DNA of 64,000 nt from Superficieibacter sp. 1612_C1 (GCF_015234305.1 NZ_JADGMI010000007.1:1-64000); one strand, 5' to 3'. Counted from the stretch's first letter, positions 31,947 to 42,304 are shown. The notes: generated by a model not told the origin, from the letters alone. Program-made: numbers and translations.

Positions 31947-34213
31947 AGCCCCTCCGTGGTCGCGGTCCCAGCCGCAGATAAAATAAAGTCGCTTAACGCA
32001 AAGGTGGCGTCACCTTCCACGGTGACGTACTGGCCGTACAGCCAGAAGCTGACGGATGCCGGCGCTTCAACGGTGATGTGCTGCTGCGTCAGCGTGCAGC
32101 GCATCGCTACGCCCTGCCAGTGCAGCGGGAAGGTCATTTTTTGCCAGTGGGCCGGCAGGCGCGGCGCGAGCTTTAACCCCCCCTGATGCAGACTCAGCCC
32201 GGCAAAACCCTGAATCGCCCCCAGCCAGATTGCGCCGGTTGCCGCAGCATGAATTCCGTCATCGCTGCTGTGCGGTTCGTCACCCAGGTCGATGTCAATA
32301 CCGTCGCGCCAGAACTGATACGCCTGATGCACATCCCCACAGCGCGCTGCCACAATCCCGTGAATCGCTTTACTTAATGAGGAGTCATGAATGGTGCGGG
32401 GTTCATAGAACGCCAGGTTTGCCAGACACTCGCGGTGGGTAAAGCGGTCAGGCAGCATATAATTCAGCATGACCACATCGGCCTGCTTGAGGATCTGCAT
32501 CTCATTGACTTCGGCGCGGGAGTAATCCAGCAAAATCGTCTGCTTACCGGCTTTCAACTTATACTGCGTGAGATCGATAGCCGGTTTCGCCAGGAACGTA
32601 TCATCCTGAGCCAGCACGCCATTTTCATCGCATTCAGGTAACCACAGACGCTGTAAAAACCGGGTGGCGCTGGCATAGAACGCCTCATCTCCCCGCGCGA
32701 AATGGCGGGCAAAATGGACCGCCTGCGCGACGTTATCATGCGCCATGTAGTTGGTGTAGGCGTTGTTGTTGACGTGCTCGGTATATTCGTCCGGGCCAAT
32801 GACATCGTGGATTTCCAGGCGACCGTTGCACTCTGTGGCCCGGCTAATCCAGAACGTTGCCGTCTCAATCAGCAAATCCACCCCTTCGTGCGCCATAAAA
32901 CTTTCGTCACCAGTAGCCTGCCAGTAAGCGATCACCGCCCAGGCGATGTCTGCCACCAGATGATGTTCTGCCAGCGCAGAGGCCACTTTTTGACGCACGC
33001 CGGTGCGAATATTGATCGCGGCAAATTCCGGCGTTTCTTCCTCACCGCGGCGGGCGCTTTCCCAGGGGAACAGCGCGCCCTGCCAGCCGTTACGCCGTGC
33101 TTTTTCACGCGCGCCGGGCAAATTATGCCAACGGTAGCGCAGCAACTGGCGGGCAATGGCAGGTGCGGTAAACAGGTGAAAAGGCAGAAGGAATACTTCG
33201 GTATCCCAGAAAACATGCCCTTTGTAGCCCTCACCAGTCAGCGCTTTCGCCGCAATGCTGCTGCGCTCGTCATGTTCCGGCGTCATGATATGCAGATGAT
33301 AGAGCGCGTAATCAAGCGCCTGCTGATCGCGGGGATCGCAGCCCTCGATTTCAACGCGGCTACGCTGCCAGAAACTACGCCAGGCACTTTTCGAGGCATT
33401 GCAAAGGTTGTCATATCCCCGCGAAGCGCATTCGCTAAGCGCCTCCAGGTTTTGTCGACACACGGTCTCTGTGTCACGGTTACTATCGTCAGACCAGGCT
33501 ATCCAGTTTAATTTCTCAAGCGTAACGCTTTCACCTGCCGCCACCCTGAGCGAGCTGTTTTGCAGCAGACGGCGGTTCTTCGCCGTAACGTTGCTTTGCG
33601 CCTCGCCGCTGACATGGCAGAACGATGAGATAACCACATCCGCCGCGCCGTCCTGGGTGGTATACACGCCCTGTAGGGTGTGCTGGCCGAAGACCCGAAC
33701 CTGGGTTTCATCAAGATGCTGGCGTCCGGTGTTGGTTTGTGTTGCGTCAATACCGGTGCTGAGCGAGATACTGGCTGCCGTATCCAGCGGCGTAATGGTT
33801 AACCGCAGCGCGAGCAGTTGCGGCTGCGCGGCAGACGCAAAACGCCGGCTTTCGATAGCAAAATGCGCACCGCACGGTGCCTGCCATACGACTGAACGAT
33901 GAAGCTCACCGGTGGCAAAATTCAGCTCGCGGTGCCACTCTTCAATATGCCCGCTGAGCAGCGAGAAAGGCGTGCCGTTCAGTTCAATCTGCACGCCGAC
34001 CACGTCCGGCAGATTAACCAGTTCATTGGTTTCACCCTTACCCGCCCGGTGATACAGCCCCGCAAGATACATCCCGCGCGTCTGTACCGTGTAATCCTCT
34101 TCATGCGTTGCCCGGACTCCCATGTAGCCATTGCCTGACGTCATCAGAGACGCGTATTTATTCAGGCTGTGCGGGCTAAAAACCGGTTCGTTGAGCGTTG
34201 TGGCGTCCATCAT
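31943..34213 (-). CDS. ycjT: Kojibiose phosphorylase YcjT
   Basis: YcjT is a GH65 inverting phosphorylase shown in E. coli to split kojibiose with phosphate into glucose and beta-glucose 1-phosphate. The 756-residue protein has the N-terminal beta-sandwich, linker, (alpha/alpha)6 barrel and C-terminal sheet of GH65. The catalytic general acid is the glutamate in [17 protein letters not shown]. The start at 34213 overlaps the ycjS stop by four bases (ATGA); a second ATG follows directly and is also usable. Confidence 0.95.
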   Translation of the reverse strand: MMDATTLNEPVFSPHSLNKYASLMTSGNGYMGVRATHEEDYTVQTRGMYLAGLYHRAGKGETNELVNLPDVVGVQIELNGTPFSLLSGHIEEWHRELNFATGELHRSVVWQAPCGAHFAIESRRFASAAQPQLLALRLTITPLDTAASISLSTGIDATQTNTGRQHLDETQVRVFGQHTLQGVYTTQDGAADVVISSFCHVSGEAQSNVTAKNRRLLQNSSLRVAAGESVTLEKLNWIAWSDDSNRDTETVCRQNLEALSECASRGYDNLCNASKSAWRSFWQRSRVEIEGCDPRDQQALDYALYHLHIMTPEHDERSSIAAKALTGEGYKGHVFWDTEVFLLPFHLFTAPAIARQLLRYRWHNLPGAREKARRNGWQGALFPWESARRGEEETPEFAAINIRTGVRQKVASALAEHHLVADIAWAVIAYWQATGDESFMAHEGVDLLIETATFWISRATECNGRLEIHDVIGPDEYTEHVNNNAYTNYMAHDNVAQAVHFARHFARGDEAFYASATRFLQRLWLPECDENGVLAQDDTFLAKPAIDLTQYKLKAGKQTILLDYSRAEVNEMQILKQADVVMLNYMLPDRFTHRECLANLAFYEPRTIHDSSLSKAIHGIVAARCGDVHQAYQFWRDGIDIDLGDEPHSSDDGIHAAATGAIWLGAIQGFAGLSLHQGGLKLAPRLPAHWQKMTFPLHWQGVAMRCTLTQQHITVEAPASVSFWLYGQYVTVEGDATFALSDFILSAAGTATTEGL

Positions 34214-35265
34214 AACTCTACACATTTCCCTGTTTCGGCGGCCTGATACAATGCGGCCACCAGTTGCTGAATGATGCGTCCCTGTTCAGCATCTGCGATG
34301 GTGACCGGCTCGCCCTGCACATGGCGGACGAAGGCGTCCATACTGCGGAAGTGACGGCGATCGTCAGCCTGTTCACGCCTGAACAGCGTACGTAACTCGC
34401 CGTTGCAATCGTCGTAAATATGCATCGGGAACAGCGTCGCACCGGCCTGATCGCCGCAAAAAGAGACGTTCATGATCGACTGTTCCGGAATATTGAGCGC
34501 AAAAGAGGTTTCAAGGCGTAAGATGCCGCCGTTGTGAAATTCAATGGTGCCGAACAGCGCATCTTCCACCGTATACGTCGAAGGATCCCATTCACCAAAC
34601 TGACCATTGTTTTTACGGGTGCCAATTTTTTGATAGCTGTGGGCCGTCACGCTTTTCACCGCCGGGAAACCCAGCACGTACATCGCCGCATCCAGCATAT
34701 GAACGCCAAGATCGATCAGCGGTCCGCCGCCCTGAAGTTCTTTATTGGTGAAGACGCCCCAGCCTGGCACGCCGCAGCGGCGCAACGCTTTGGCATTGGT
34801 GACGTAAATTTCGCCCAGCGTACCGTCCATCACCTGCTGCCGCAGAAGCTGCGCATCCTCAGCAAAACGGTGATGAAAATCATAGGCCAGCACTTTGCCC
34901 GCCCGACGCGCCGCCTGGCACATCTCTTCCGCCTGCTCTGGCGTCATGGCCGGCGGTTTTTCACACATCACATGACAGCCTGCCGCCAGCGCCAGCATCA
35001 CGTGTTCATGATGAAAACGGTTGAGCGAGCAGATGCTGACGATATCCGGGCGAACTTCACGCAGCATAGCCTCGGGATCGTCCCAGGCCTGGGCATTACC
35101 GTATTTCTCTGCCAGCGCCTGCGCCTGGGAAAGGCGGCTGTCTGCGACAGCCACCAGTTCCAGATCGTCACGGGTGCAGTAGTACGAGGCGTGAACTTTA
35201 TCCGCTACCTGCCCGGCACCAATAATGGCGACGCGCAGCGGAGAAGTTTTCGTTGTACTCTTCAC
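34210..35265 (-). CDS. ycjS: NAD-dependent glucoside 3-dehydrogenase YcjS
   Basis: YcjS is a GFO/IDH/MocA-family oxidoreductase; the E. coli enzyme interconverts glucosides and 3-keto-glucosides with NAD. The GTG at 35265 is chosen because AAGAGG lies before it and it gives 351 residues, as in E. coli; an upstream frame extension lies inside ycjR. The Rossmann motif GAGQVA follows the start, then the family's CEKPPAMTPEQA (with the catalytic lysine) and a GGGPLIDLGVHMLDAA segment with the family histidine. It lies 10 bp after ycjR. Confidence 0.95.
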   Translation of the reverse strand: MKSTTKTSPLRVAIIGAGQVADKVHASYYCTRDDLELVAVADSRLSQAQALAEKYGNAQAWDDPEAMLREVRPDIVSICSLNRFHHEHVMLALAAGCHVMCEKPPAMTPEQAEEMCQAARRAGKVLAYDFHHRFAEDAQLLRQQVMDGTLGEIYVTNAKALRRCGVPGWGVFTNKELQGGGPLIDLGVHMLDAAMYVLGFPAVKSVTAHSYQKIGTRKNNGQFGEWDPSTYTVEDALFGTIEFHNGGILRLETSFALNIPEQSIMNVSFCGDQAGATLFPMHIYDDCNGELRTLFRREQADDRRHFRSMDAFVRHVQGEPVTIADAEQGRIIQQLVAALYQAAETGKCVEL

Positions 35266-35275
35266 GTGTGACCTC

Positions 35276-36064
35276 TTAGCAGTTACGCAGCCAGGCGAGA
35301 GACTGACGATACGCTTCGGCCGGATCTTCCGCCCGCACGCGCCCTTCATAGACCACGTAGCCCTGATAATTGTCGCTGCGCAGCTGGTCGAACAGCTGTT
35401 TGAAATTCAGCGTACCGGTACCCGGCTGGTAGCGATGGTTATCGGCGATATGCACATGACCCAGCAAATCGCGGTTATCGTGCAGCGCTTTTGCCATATC
35501 ATCTTCTTCGATGTTCATATGGTAGAAATCGCCGATGATCTGCGTGTGTTTCAGGTCGTTTTCCACAATGTAGCGGCGCGCGTCGGCCAGGGTGTTGATC
35601 ATATGATCCTGGTAGCGGTTCAGCGGCTCCAGATAAACGGTAGTGCCGGTACGGGCCGCTACCTTATCCAGCACGCGCAGCGAATCGCTGACCATTTTGC
35701 GGTCGCCTTCGAGGCTGCGCGGTGACACCATTGGCGGCAGACGGAAGGTAAACATTCCCCAGGCGGCAGGTACGATAATGCCTTTACCGCCGACGTCGCT
35801 CAGCGCTTCCAGAATGCGTTCGATCTGCTGTAAGCCGTTCAGGCGACGCTCTTCGATGAAGTCGCCGATCCAGCCGTCGTAGCCGCCGCAGGCGGTAGTG
35901 ACCGGCAGACCGGTTTCTTTGATCGCTGCTTTGACTTCTTCGATATTGTTGACCAGCAGTTTGCCGTCGATTTCAAAGCCGTCAAAACCCATTGCTTTGA
36001 TATAGCGGAATTTTTCCAGGATATTTTCCGGGAAGAAGGCCTGATTCTGTGTTCCGATTTTCAT
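35276..36064 (-). CDS. ycjR: 3-keto-glucoside C4-epimerase YcjR
   Basis: YcjR is a metal-dependent TIM-barrel epimerase of the AP-endonuclease-2 type. In E. coli it interconverts 3-keto-D-gulosides and 3-keto-D-glucosides, linking YcjQ and YcjS. The 262-residue protein has conserved acid and histidine segments: VYLEPLNRYQDHM, IGDFYHMNIEED, HVHIADNHR and VVYEGRVRAE, which carry the metal-binding residues. The start has AAGGACAAC upstream. Confidence 0.94.
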   Translation of the reverse strand: MKIGTQNQAFFPENILEKFRYIKAMGFDGFEIDGKLLVNNIEEVKAAIKETGLPVTTACGGYDGWIGDFIEERRLNGLQQIERILEALSDVGGKGIIVPAAWGMFTFRLPPMVSPRSLEGDRKMVSDSLRVLDKVAARTGTTVYLEPLNRYQDHMINTLADARRYIVENDLKHTQIIGDFYHMNIEEDDMAKALHDNRDLLGHVHIADNHRYQPGTGTLNFKQLFDQLRSDNYQGYVVYEGRVRAEDPAEAYRQSLAWLRNC

Positions 36065-36082
36065 TTGTTGTTGTCCTTAACC

Positions 36083-37135
36083 TTAAAACGTCACGCCCAT
36101 TTTGATGCTTAGATCCGGATGCTGATCGACATACTTCATGTAGCTCTCAGCACTGGTCGCAAAGCTCACGACCGGCTCGATCAGATCTTCGCAGTCCAGA
36201 TAACCGTTCATCAGCAGTTCCCAGCAGGTCTCTTCGATACGCTTACGGTTCCAGCGCGGGTAATCCGGGTTCGGTTCGCTACAGGCGCGGGCGAAGACGA
36301 TTTTCGCGTTGTTGAAGTGCGCTTCACGGCCGAGGTTAAAGCCTGCGCTAAACGGTTTGGCGAAGGCCACGTAGGAGATAGTGCCGCCGTAGGCCAGGCC
36401 GCGCAGCGCGGATTGCAGCGCATCCGGATAGCCGCTGGTTTCGATGATGACGTCAGCGCCCTGCTTGCCGGTGATTTTTTTGATTTCCATACCGACATCG
36501 GTGCCGATGGGGCTCATGCAGTAATCCGCGCCGTGACGGCGGGCGATCTCGCAGCGATGTTCAATCGGATCGACGCCAATGACCACGGACGCGCCCGCTT
36601 TTTTCGCCAGTTGGACGGCAATTTGACCAATCGCCCCCAGGCCAATGATCACCACAAAATCACCTACGCGGACGTTACCTTCACGCACGCCGCTCATCGC
36701 AAACTGCGCCGGGTCGTAGCACACCGCATTTTTCCAGGATGCGCCTTCCGGCATTTTGCGCAGCTTATAGTTGTTGACCGCGTTAACGATCACCGTCTCA
36801 GACAGCGGGCCATAGGTACAGACACAATCGCCAATGGCGTAATCTGTGACGCCGTCACCTTTTTCGATAATCTTGCCGACAACCATGTTACCCAGCTGGA
36901 ATTTACCGAACTCGATACCGCGTGCTGCCCCTTCCGGACGAGGCATAAACATCTGCCATTCCGCATTGAAGTCTTCATCAATGAACGGGCTGGCCGCACG
37001 GAAGTCCACCACTTCAGTGCCGTGTTTCGGCGCGCCGAACATCACGCGGATTTTCACTTCATTGGCCGCAACAGCGCGGTCTTCATACTCAACAAGGGCC
37101 GCTACGCGCGGTTCAGTTGCTACTAACTTCTTCAT
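36083..37135 (-). CDS. ycjQ: Zinc-type dehydrogenase YcjQ
   Basis: YcjQ is a medium-chain dehydrogenase/reductase that oxidises D-gulosides at carbon 3 in E. coli. The 350-residue protein shows a GroES-like N-terminal domain and a Rossmann domain with GLGAIGQIAVQLAKKAGA. The classical cysteine-rich structural zinc loop is not obvious. It is adjacent to ycjR and ycjS in a guloside-to-glucoside route. Confidence 0.94.
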   Translation of the reverse strand: MKKLVATEPRVAALVEYEDRAVAANEVKIRVMFGAPKHGTEVVDFRAASPFIDEDFNAEWQMFMPRPEGAARGIEFGKFQLGNMVVGKIIEKGDGVTDYAIGDCVCTYGPLSETVIVNAVNNYKLRKMPEGASWKNAVCYDPAQFAMSGVREGNVRVGDFVVIIGLGAIGQIAVQLAKKAGASVVIGVDPIEHRCEIARRHGADYCMSPIGTDVGMEIKKITGKQGADVIIETSGYPDALQSALRGLAYGGTISYVAFAKPFSAGFNLGREAHFNNAKIVFARACSEPNPDYPRWNRKRIEETCWELLMNGYLDCEDLIEPVVSFATSAESYMKYVDQHPDLSIKMGVTF

Positions 37136-37162
37136 TACAATATCCTTATTAAACAGGCCGCC

Positions 37163-38005
37163 TTAGCCTTTAACGCCACCAGCGGTCAAACCACTCTTAA
37201 TAAAACGTTCGGAAAGCGCGTACATGATCACGACCGGCAGTGCGGTGACCAGCGATGCCGCCATCATTCGTCCCCAGATATAGTCCGGCGTACTGAATAG
37301 CGTGTTCAGGCCGACCGGCAACGTAAAGTTGCTGGAACTGGAGAGGAAAATGGACGCGAAAAGATAGTCGTTCCACGCCACCATGAAGCAGTACACAAAC
37401 ACCGATACCAGACCAGAAATCGCCAGCGGTACGGTAATACGGAAGATAATCTGCAAGCGGTTCAGGCCGTCCATCATCGCCGCTTCTTCGATCTCATCCG
37501 GGATGGTGTCGAAGTAGCTTTTCAGCATAAAGACCGCCGTTGGCAGCGTCTGCGTCACCATAGTGATGATCAGTGCCATTTCGGTGTCATAAATCCCGAG
37601 CGCGGTGATGATTTTGAACAGCGGCACCACCAGCAGGATCCCCGAGAACATGTACACCGTATAAAAGCTGGCGTTGATGGTCATCCGTCCTTTGAAACGC
37701 AGACGGGATAGCGCATAGGCTCCCAGCGTGCCAAGGAAAACGGCAATGACGGAGGATGCGACCGACACCACCATGCTGTTACGGAAGTAGTCCACAAACG
37801 GGAAAATCAGCGGGTTAAAAATGTCGACATAGTGCTCCAGCGTCCAGTGCTGCGGTAACAGCGTCGGACTCAGGGAGATCGCCTCTTTTGCACCTTTAAA
37901 CGAGGTCATCAGCATCACGAAAAACGGAAACAGCGTGATGATAAGAAAGACCGCCAGTCCGATGTAAAAGCCAATACGGCTCAGCGTGCGTTTATTTGTT
38001 GCCAT
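37163..38005 (-). CDS. ycjP: ABC sugar transporter permease YcjP
   Basis: YcjP is the MalG-type inner-membrane permease of the YcjNOPV importer. The 280-residue protein has six membrane helices and the EAA loop (EEAAMMDGLNRLQIIFRITVPLA) that docks the ATPase. It overlaps the ycjO 3' end by 14 bases. Confidence 0.95.
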   Translation of the reverse strand: MATNKRTLSRIGFYIGLAVFLIITLFPFFVMLMTSFKGAKEAISLSPTLLPQHWTLEHYVDIFNPLIFPFVDYFRNSMVVSVASSVIAVFLGTLGAYALSRLRFKGRMTINASFYTVYMFSGILLVVPLFKIITALGIYDTEMALIITMVTQTLPTAVFMLKSYFDTIPDEIEEAAMMDGLNRLQIIFRITVPLAISGLVSVFVYCFMVAWNDYLFASIFLSSSSNFTLPVGLNTLFSTPDYIWGRMMAASLVTALPVVIMYALSERFIKSGLTAGGVKG

Positions 38006-38873
38006 TGAGATTCACCCGCTTCCTGGTAAGCAATATGACCGCAAAGATAATGACGAACAGCACGACGGAGATCGCCGCTGCCTTGCCAAGATCGTTAAAG
38101 GCAAATGCCGTTTTGTAGAGATAAACACCGAGGATGTCGACTTTGGTCGTCAGCAGATACACATCGGCAAACATGTAGAACATCCAGATGGTACGCAACG
38201 TCACCACCGTCGCCAGCACCGGCATAATGGCCGGGAGGGTGACGATCATAAACCGCTGCCAGGCGCTCGCGCCGTCCATCTCCGCCGCTTCATACAGCGA
38301 CTTGTCGATGGTCTGTAAAATCGCCAGGAACGAGATAAAGGCGTACGGGAAATAACGCCAGATGGCGAACAGCACCACCAGCACAAAGCTGCTGCCGGGG
38401 TTGTCAAACCACAGTGGTGCCTGATCGTAGAGATGCAGCAAATCGACGCCGAGGTAGTTCACAATGCCGTAGCCGTTGTTGAACATATATTTCCAGGCGA
38501 AAACCAGCGAAATTGACGGCGTCACGTAGGATAAAATCACCAGCGAGCGCGCGGTTTTACGCAGGCGAAATTCGCGATTAAAGAAAATCGCTACGCCCAG
38601 CCCCAGCGCCGTACTGCCAATAACGACCAGCGCGGTATACCAGACGGTCATCCACAGCGAGTGCCAGAATCCCGGATCGCCGAGAATGCGGATGTAGTTA
38701 TCCAGCCCGACAAAGGTGGAGCTGATACGCGGGTTCAGCGGCAAACGTAAAAAACTGATTTCTATATTGGATATCATCGGCCAGGCTACCAGGCCGCCCA
38801 GCAATAATAAGCTGGGGGCCAGTAGCAGCATGGCAAAAGGCATATCCGAACGGCCCGAAAACAACCTTTTCAT
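37992..38873 (-). CDS. ycjO: ABC sugar transporter permease YcjO
   Basis: YcjO is the MalF-type permease partner of YcjP. The 293-residue protein (from the ATG at 38873, MKRLFSGRSD) has six membrane helices and the EAA motif YEAAEMDGASAWQRFMIVTLP. An ATG seven codons upstream (38894) overlaps the ycjN stop as TAATG and may be used for coupled translation; the E. coli protein length favours the inner start. Confidence 0.93.
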   Translation of the reverse strand: MKRLFSGRSDMPFAMLLLAPSLLLLGGLVAWPMISNIEISFLRLPLNPRISSTFVGLDNYIRILGDPGFWHSLWMTVWYTALVVIGSTALGLGVAIFFNREFRLRKTARSLVILSYVTPSISLVFAWKYMFNNGYGIVNYLGVDLLHLYDQAPLWFDNPGSSFVLVVLFAIWRYFPYAFISFLAILQTIDKSLYEAAEMDGASAWQRFMIVTLPAIMPVLATVVTLRTIWMFYMFADVYLLTTKVDILGVYLYKTAFAFNDLGKAAAISVVLFVIIFAVILLTRKRVNLNGNK

Positions 38874-38893
38874 ACTACTTTCCATTTTCGCCA

Positions 38894-40186
38894 TTAACGT
38901 TGTTTTACCAGGTCATCCAGCTTCGCCTGGCTTTCCGTCAGGGTTTGCTGCAAATCTTTTTGCCCTACGGTCACGTTATGCACGAGGGAGCTGACGACGC
39001 CCGACCCGGTAACATCGCCCATGCGGGTAAAGTTTTTGTCGCCCACCGCGCCAAAGACCTGCATATGCGGGTACTGCGCGATCAGTTCATTCGGCAGTGT
39101 GCCAAAGGCTTTAATGACCTCGTTATCTTTCCATTGCGGCGTATTGACGATGGTTTTAGTCGCCGGGAATGCCGCGCCGGGAGACATCATGACCCAGTCG
39201 GCGGCGTTATCCGCTTTCTCCATAAAGGCGACAAATTTCTCGGCGGCGGCGGTTTCGTCCTCAGTCTGGCCGTTACTGATGGTCAGCGAGGTGATCGTGC
39301 CGTACACGGCTGCGGATTTTTCGGTCGGCACCATGAAACCGAGGTTTGCAGGTTCGCCCTCTTTGAATATCGCCGGGATGATGTAGGTGGAGTACATTGC
39401 CATCGGCGCGGAGCCGTTCATGAAGGCGTCTTTGATCTCCATGACGTCGTTTGAACCCGGCATGGTGGTCGCAGCCAGGTCACGATAAAACGCCAGTGAC
39501 TGCGCCATTTCTGGGGTGTTAAGGGTGATGTTGCCGCTGGCGTCAAACACGTTGGCCTGATTAGACAGGGCAAACTGTGAGAATGCCTGTTCTGTCATTA
39601 CGCTTTCGGCGGTAGGTAGCGCGATACCGTATTTTTTCTGTGCCGGATCGCTAAGTTTTTGCGCCGCGGCCAGCAGGTCCTGCCAGTTATGAGGCTCAGC
39701 AATGCCCGCCTTCGCCAGTGCATCTTTCTTATGCCACACGCCCTGTAGCCAGGCGCTAATCGGCACGCCGGTCCAGGCGGTGCCGTCTTCGGTGCGGACA
39801 ATACGCAGAACGCCGTCATAGAACTGATCTTCACCCACCGCTTTAATGGCTTCGCCAATGGCTTTGCGGTCGATCAACTGCTCTTTATCCATCACTTTGG
39901 CATAGTCATGGCTGGTTTCGATCACTTCCGGCAGCGATCCGGAACGTGCAAGGGTGATAATTTTAGTGTTATACGCGTCTTCTTCTACCGGAACCTGTTT
40001 AACGGTGATATCCGGGTTCTCTTTCTCGAAGCGTTCAATCAGTTTGGTAATAACGGCCTGGCGTTCCTGCTCAACAGAAGAATGCATAAATTCAATGGCC
40101 ACTTTATGCTTATTATTATCATCGCAACCTGAAATGAGCGTACAGGAAATCAGCGCTGCTAACAGCGCTATTTTTGATTTATTCAT
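38894..40186 (-). CDS. ycjN: Sugar-binding lipoprotein YcjN
   Basis: YcjN is the extracytoplasmic solute-binding protein of the YcjNOPV importer. The 430-residue precursor starts at 40186 behind AAGGAACG. The signal peptide ends in the lipobox LISGC with aspartates at the next two positions, so inner-membrane retention is predicted, as suits a binding protein working with an inner-membrane permease. The body has the family-1 solute-binding fold (IEFMHSSVEQERQAVITKLIERFEKENPDI). Lipid anchoring is unusual for a Gram-negative sugar-binding protein. Confidence 0.95.
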   Translation of the reverse strand: MNKSKIALLAALISCTLISGCDDNNKHKVAIEFMHSSVEQERQAVITKLIERFEKENPDITVKQVPVEEDAYNTKIITLARSGSLPEVIETSHDYAKVMDKEQLIDRKAIGEAIKAVGEDQFYDGVLRIVRTEDGTAWTGVPISAWLQGVWHKKDALAKAGIAEPHNWQDLLAAAQKLSDPAQKKYGIALPTAESVMTEQAFSQFALSNQANVFDASGNITLNTPEMAQSLAFYRDLAATTMPGSNDVMEIKDAFMNGSAPMAMYSTYIIPAIFKEGEPANLGFMVPTEKSAAVYGTITSLTISNGQTEDETAAAEKFVAFMEKADNAADWVMMSPGAAFPATKTIVNTPQWKDNEVIKAFGTLPNELIAQYPHMQVFGAVGDKNFTRMGDVTGSGVVSSLVHNVTVGQKDLQQTLTESQAKLDDLVKQR

Positions 40187-40197
40187 AAGACGTTCCT

Positions 40198-41883
40198 TTA
40201 TTGTTTTTTGATCCAGGTAACCTGCCACGGGCGCAGTGTTACCGACGTATCCATAACGGCATGTTTATTAATTAAATCAAAACCACCCTGTACGTTTGCA
40301 TCGACATGCTGTTCTTTATCACTAATATTAAACAGAGCAGTAATTTCTTCCCCATCATTAGCCGTACGGGTAATTAGCAGTACGCTGGGATTGAGCGTCT
40401 GAATAGTAAACTGGCTATCCGGGTGAAATGCTTTATGCTGACGGCGAAGCACAATCAGTTGAGAAAGGATATGGTAAGCCCTGCTGCGCAGCGAGCCAGA
40501 CGCAGATAATTGCTGCTCTATTTCAGCTGCGTCATATTTCTGGCGATTAATAGCGCGGTTATAGCCCAGTTTTTCTACGCCCGCATAGTCGTTACGTGAC
40601 CCCATAATACTCTGGATATATACCGCCGGTACGCCAGGGAAGGTCAGTAAAATCGCGTGCGCCAGCGTAAAGCGGGCCAGGCGCTCATCGTCGCTGTCAT
40701 CCTGACGACTCAGCGCGTCCATATAGGTCACGTTGATTTCGTAAGGGCTGCGGCTGCCATCCGGGTTATTTTTCCAGTTAACCAGCGCACCTTGCTGCTG
40801 AAGTTTGTCGACCAGTTGCAGAATGTCATCTTCCGGCAAAATCCCGCGTAGCGGATTCAGGCCAACCCCGTCGTGAGAGGCCAGGAAGTTGAACCAGGTC
40901 GTTTTATCAGAAGGCAGCGTCAGGCTCTGCGCCCAGCGACACAGCGCGGTAGCATCCTGACTGTGTACCGAGTGTAATACCAGCGGCGGCAAAGAGAACT
41001 GATAAACCATATGCGCTTCATCACTGCCATTGCCGAGATAAGAAATATTGTCTTTATGCGGCACATTGGTTTCAGTGATGATCACCGTTCCCGGCGCAAC
41101 AGCATCGGCGATAGCGCGGAATAGTTTGATGAGCAGGTGCGTTTTTTCAAGATGAATGCAGCTGGTGCCCGGCGTTTTCCACATAAAGCCAACCGCATCA
41201 AGACGGATATAGTCCGCGCCCTGCAACAGATAATGCAGCAGCACGTCCACCATCGCCAGCAGCACTTCCGGGCAGGCGTAATTGAGATCGATCTGGTCTT
41301 CGCTGAAGGTGGTCCACAGGTGACGTACCGAGCCATCGCTCAGGGTAAAAGGCGTCAGCAGTGGCAGTGCGCGAGGGCGCGTTACCGCGGATAAATCCGT
41401 CTCAGGATCCATCTCAATAAAGAAATTCTCGAAACCCGGTTTTTGCTGTAAATAGTTATTAAACCATTCACTTTTTGCCGACATATGATTGCAGACAAAA
41501 TCAAACATTAATTTTGTTTGTCTTTTTAATTCCGCGATATCATTCCAGTCCCCACTTTCCGGGGCAACTCGATGATAGTCAATCACGGAGAAACCGTCGT
41601 CTGATGACCACGGGCAGAAGGGTAATAGATGAACGTGCGAGAAAACGGACTTAAACCATTTCTGGTAAAATTGATTAAATATTGCCAACGGTTTTTGTTC
41701 AGCGTGATGAAACTGATCGGCATAGGTGATTAACACCACATCACTTTCATCCCATCCCTGCTTACGCTGTTGAGTAATTAATGATTTACTGCGGTCAATG
41801 GCGGTAAATAACGCTTCACGATGTGCCGCTGAAAATGCATCGGCGTAAACATCGTTCAGCAACTGATTAATTTTTTCCTTCAT
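40198..41883 (-). CDS. ycjM: Glucosylglycerate phosphorylase YcjM (GH13_18)
   Basis: YcjM is a sucrose-phosphorylase-like GH13 enzyme characterised in E. coli as a 2-O-alpha-glucosylglycerate phosphorylase, which yields glucose 1-phosphate and glycerate. The start at 41883 gives 561 residues. The TIM-barrel motifs are present: FDFVCNHMS, YIRLDAVGFMWK (nucleophile aspartate), IITETNVPH (general acid) and FLASHDGVGL. It is the first gene of the eleven-gene ycjM-ompG transcript. Confidence 0.94.
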   Translation of the reverse strand: MKEKINQLLNDVYADAFSAAHREALFTAIDRSKSLITQQRKQGWDESDVVLITYADQFHHAEQKPLAIFNQFYQKWFKSVFSHVHLLPFCPWSSDDGFSVIDYHRVAPESGDWNDIAELKRQTKLMFDFVCNHMSAKSEWFNNYLQQKPGFENFFIEMDPETDLSAVTRPRALPLLTPFTLSDGSVRHLWTTFSEDQIDLNYACPEVLLAMVDVLLHYLLQGADYIRLDAVGFMWKTPGTSCIHLEKTHLLIKLFRAIADAVAPGTVIITETNVPHKDNISYLGNGSDEAHMVYQFSLPPLVLHSVHSQDATALCRWAQSLTLPSDKTTWFNFLASHDGVGLNPLRGILPEDDILQLVDKLQQQGALVNWKNNPDGSRSPYEINVTYMDALSRQDDSDDERLARFTLAHAILLTFPGVPAVYIQSIMGSRNDYAGVEKLGYNRAINRQKYDAAEIEQQLSASGSLRSRAYHILSQLIVLRRQHKAFHPDSQFTIQTLNPSVLLITRTANDGEEITALFNISDKEQHVDANVQGGFDLINKHAVMDTSVTLRPWQVTWIKKQ

Positions 41884-41918
41884 TTCACTTTTCCATGGTA
41901 GCGGTCCCACGGAAGGGG

Positions 41919-41947
41919 AGACTACTACTGTGAAAATTAGCTGTCAA
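41919..41947 (-). promoter_or_regulatory. Promoter of the ycj operon with a candidate YcjW site
   Basis: On the minus strand TTGACA (41942-41947), a 17-bp spacer and TAGTCT (41919-41924) make a near-consensus sigma-70 promoter starting near 41912, about 28 bases ahead of ycjM. A dyad, TCCC-N7-GGGA, overlaps the start site (about 41904-41920) and is the natural place for the LacI-type repressor YcjW, though I cannot check its motif. Confidence 0.65.
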
Positions 41948-42067
41948 TGCGGAGCATGAGCCATACGAGGCTAAAAAAAGATTTTTACCACAGTAATTTT
42001 GTAATTTGTGAGCTGCCGCAAATTCAGAGAGGAATATGTGAAAGGGTTGTTACGGTGACCGGAAGGG

Positions 42068-42304
42068 TCACCGTGGGGTTTGACGCTTTGCGTAACGGCG
42101 GGAGACTTTTTTTGCGGCGTGGTTCAGCAACGGCTCAAGCGCCACTGCCAGCAGCATTTTTAACGGACGGCGGGCAACCGATTTAATCGCCCACCCCGCC
42201 ACGCCTGCCGGACCGTAGCGCAGCGCGGTGAGCAGCACCAGCTTGCCGGCGATCTTTAGGCCGGGTTTAACGCGGGTGCTGGCTTTCTGCCACTTACTGT
42301 TCAT
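42068..42304 (-). CDS. pspD: Phage-shock protein PspD
   Basis: PspD is a small inner-membrane-associated protein of the phage-shock operon with unclear function. The 78 residues include a hydrophobic central part ([35 protein letters not shown]), nearly identical to E. coli, and basic ends. It lies last in pspABCD. In K-12 pspE (a rhodanese) follows, but here the next gene is ycjM on the same strand, 185 bp away, with no pspE between. Confidence 0.93.
   Translation of the reverse strand: MNSKWQKASTRVKPGLKIAGKLVLLTALRYGPAGVAGWAIKSVARRPLKMLLAVALEPLLNHAAKKVSRRYAKRQTPR

Noticed and set aside
36119..37126. 335-codon plus-strand ORF opposite ycjQ
   Set aside because: Long only because of high GC and codon bias on the other strand; no recognisable domain, and ycjQ is unmistakable.
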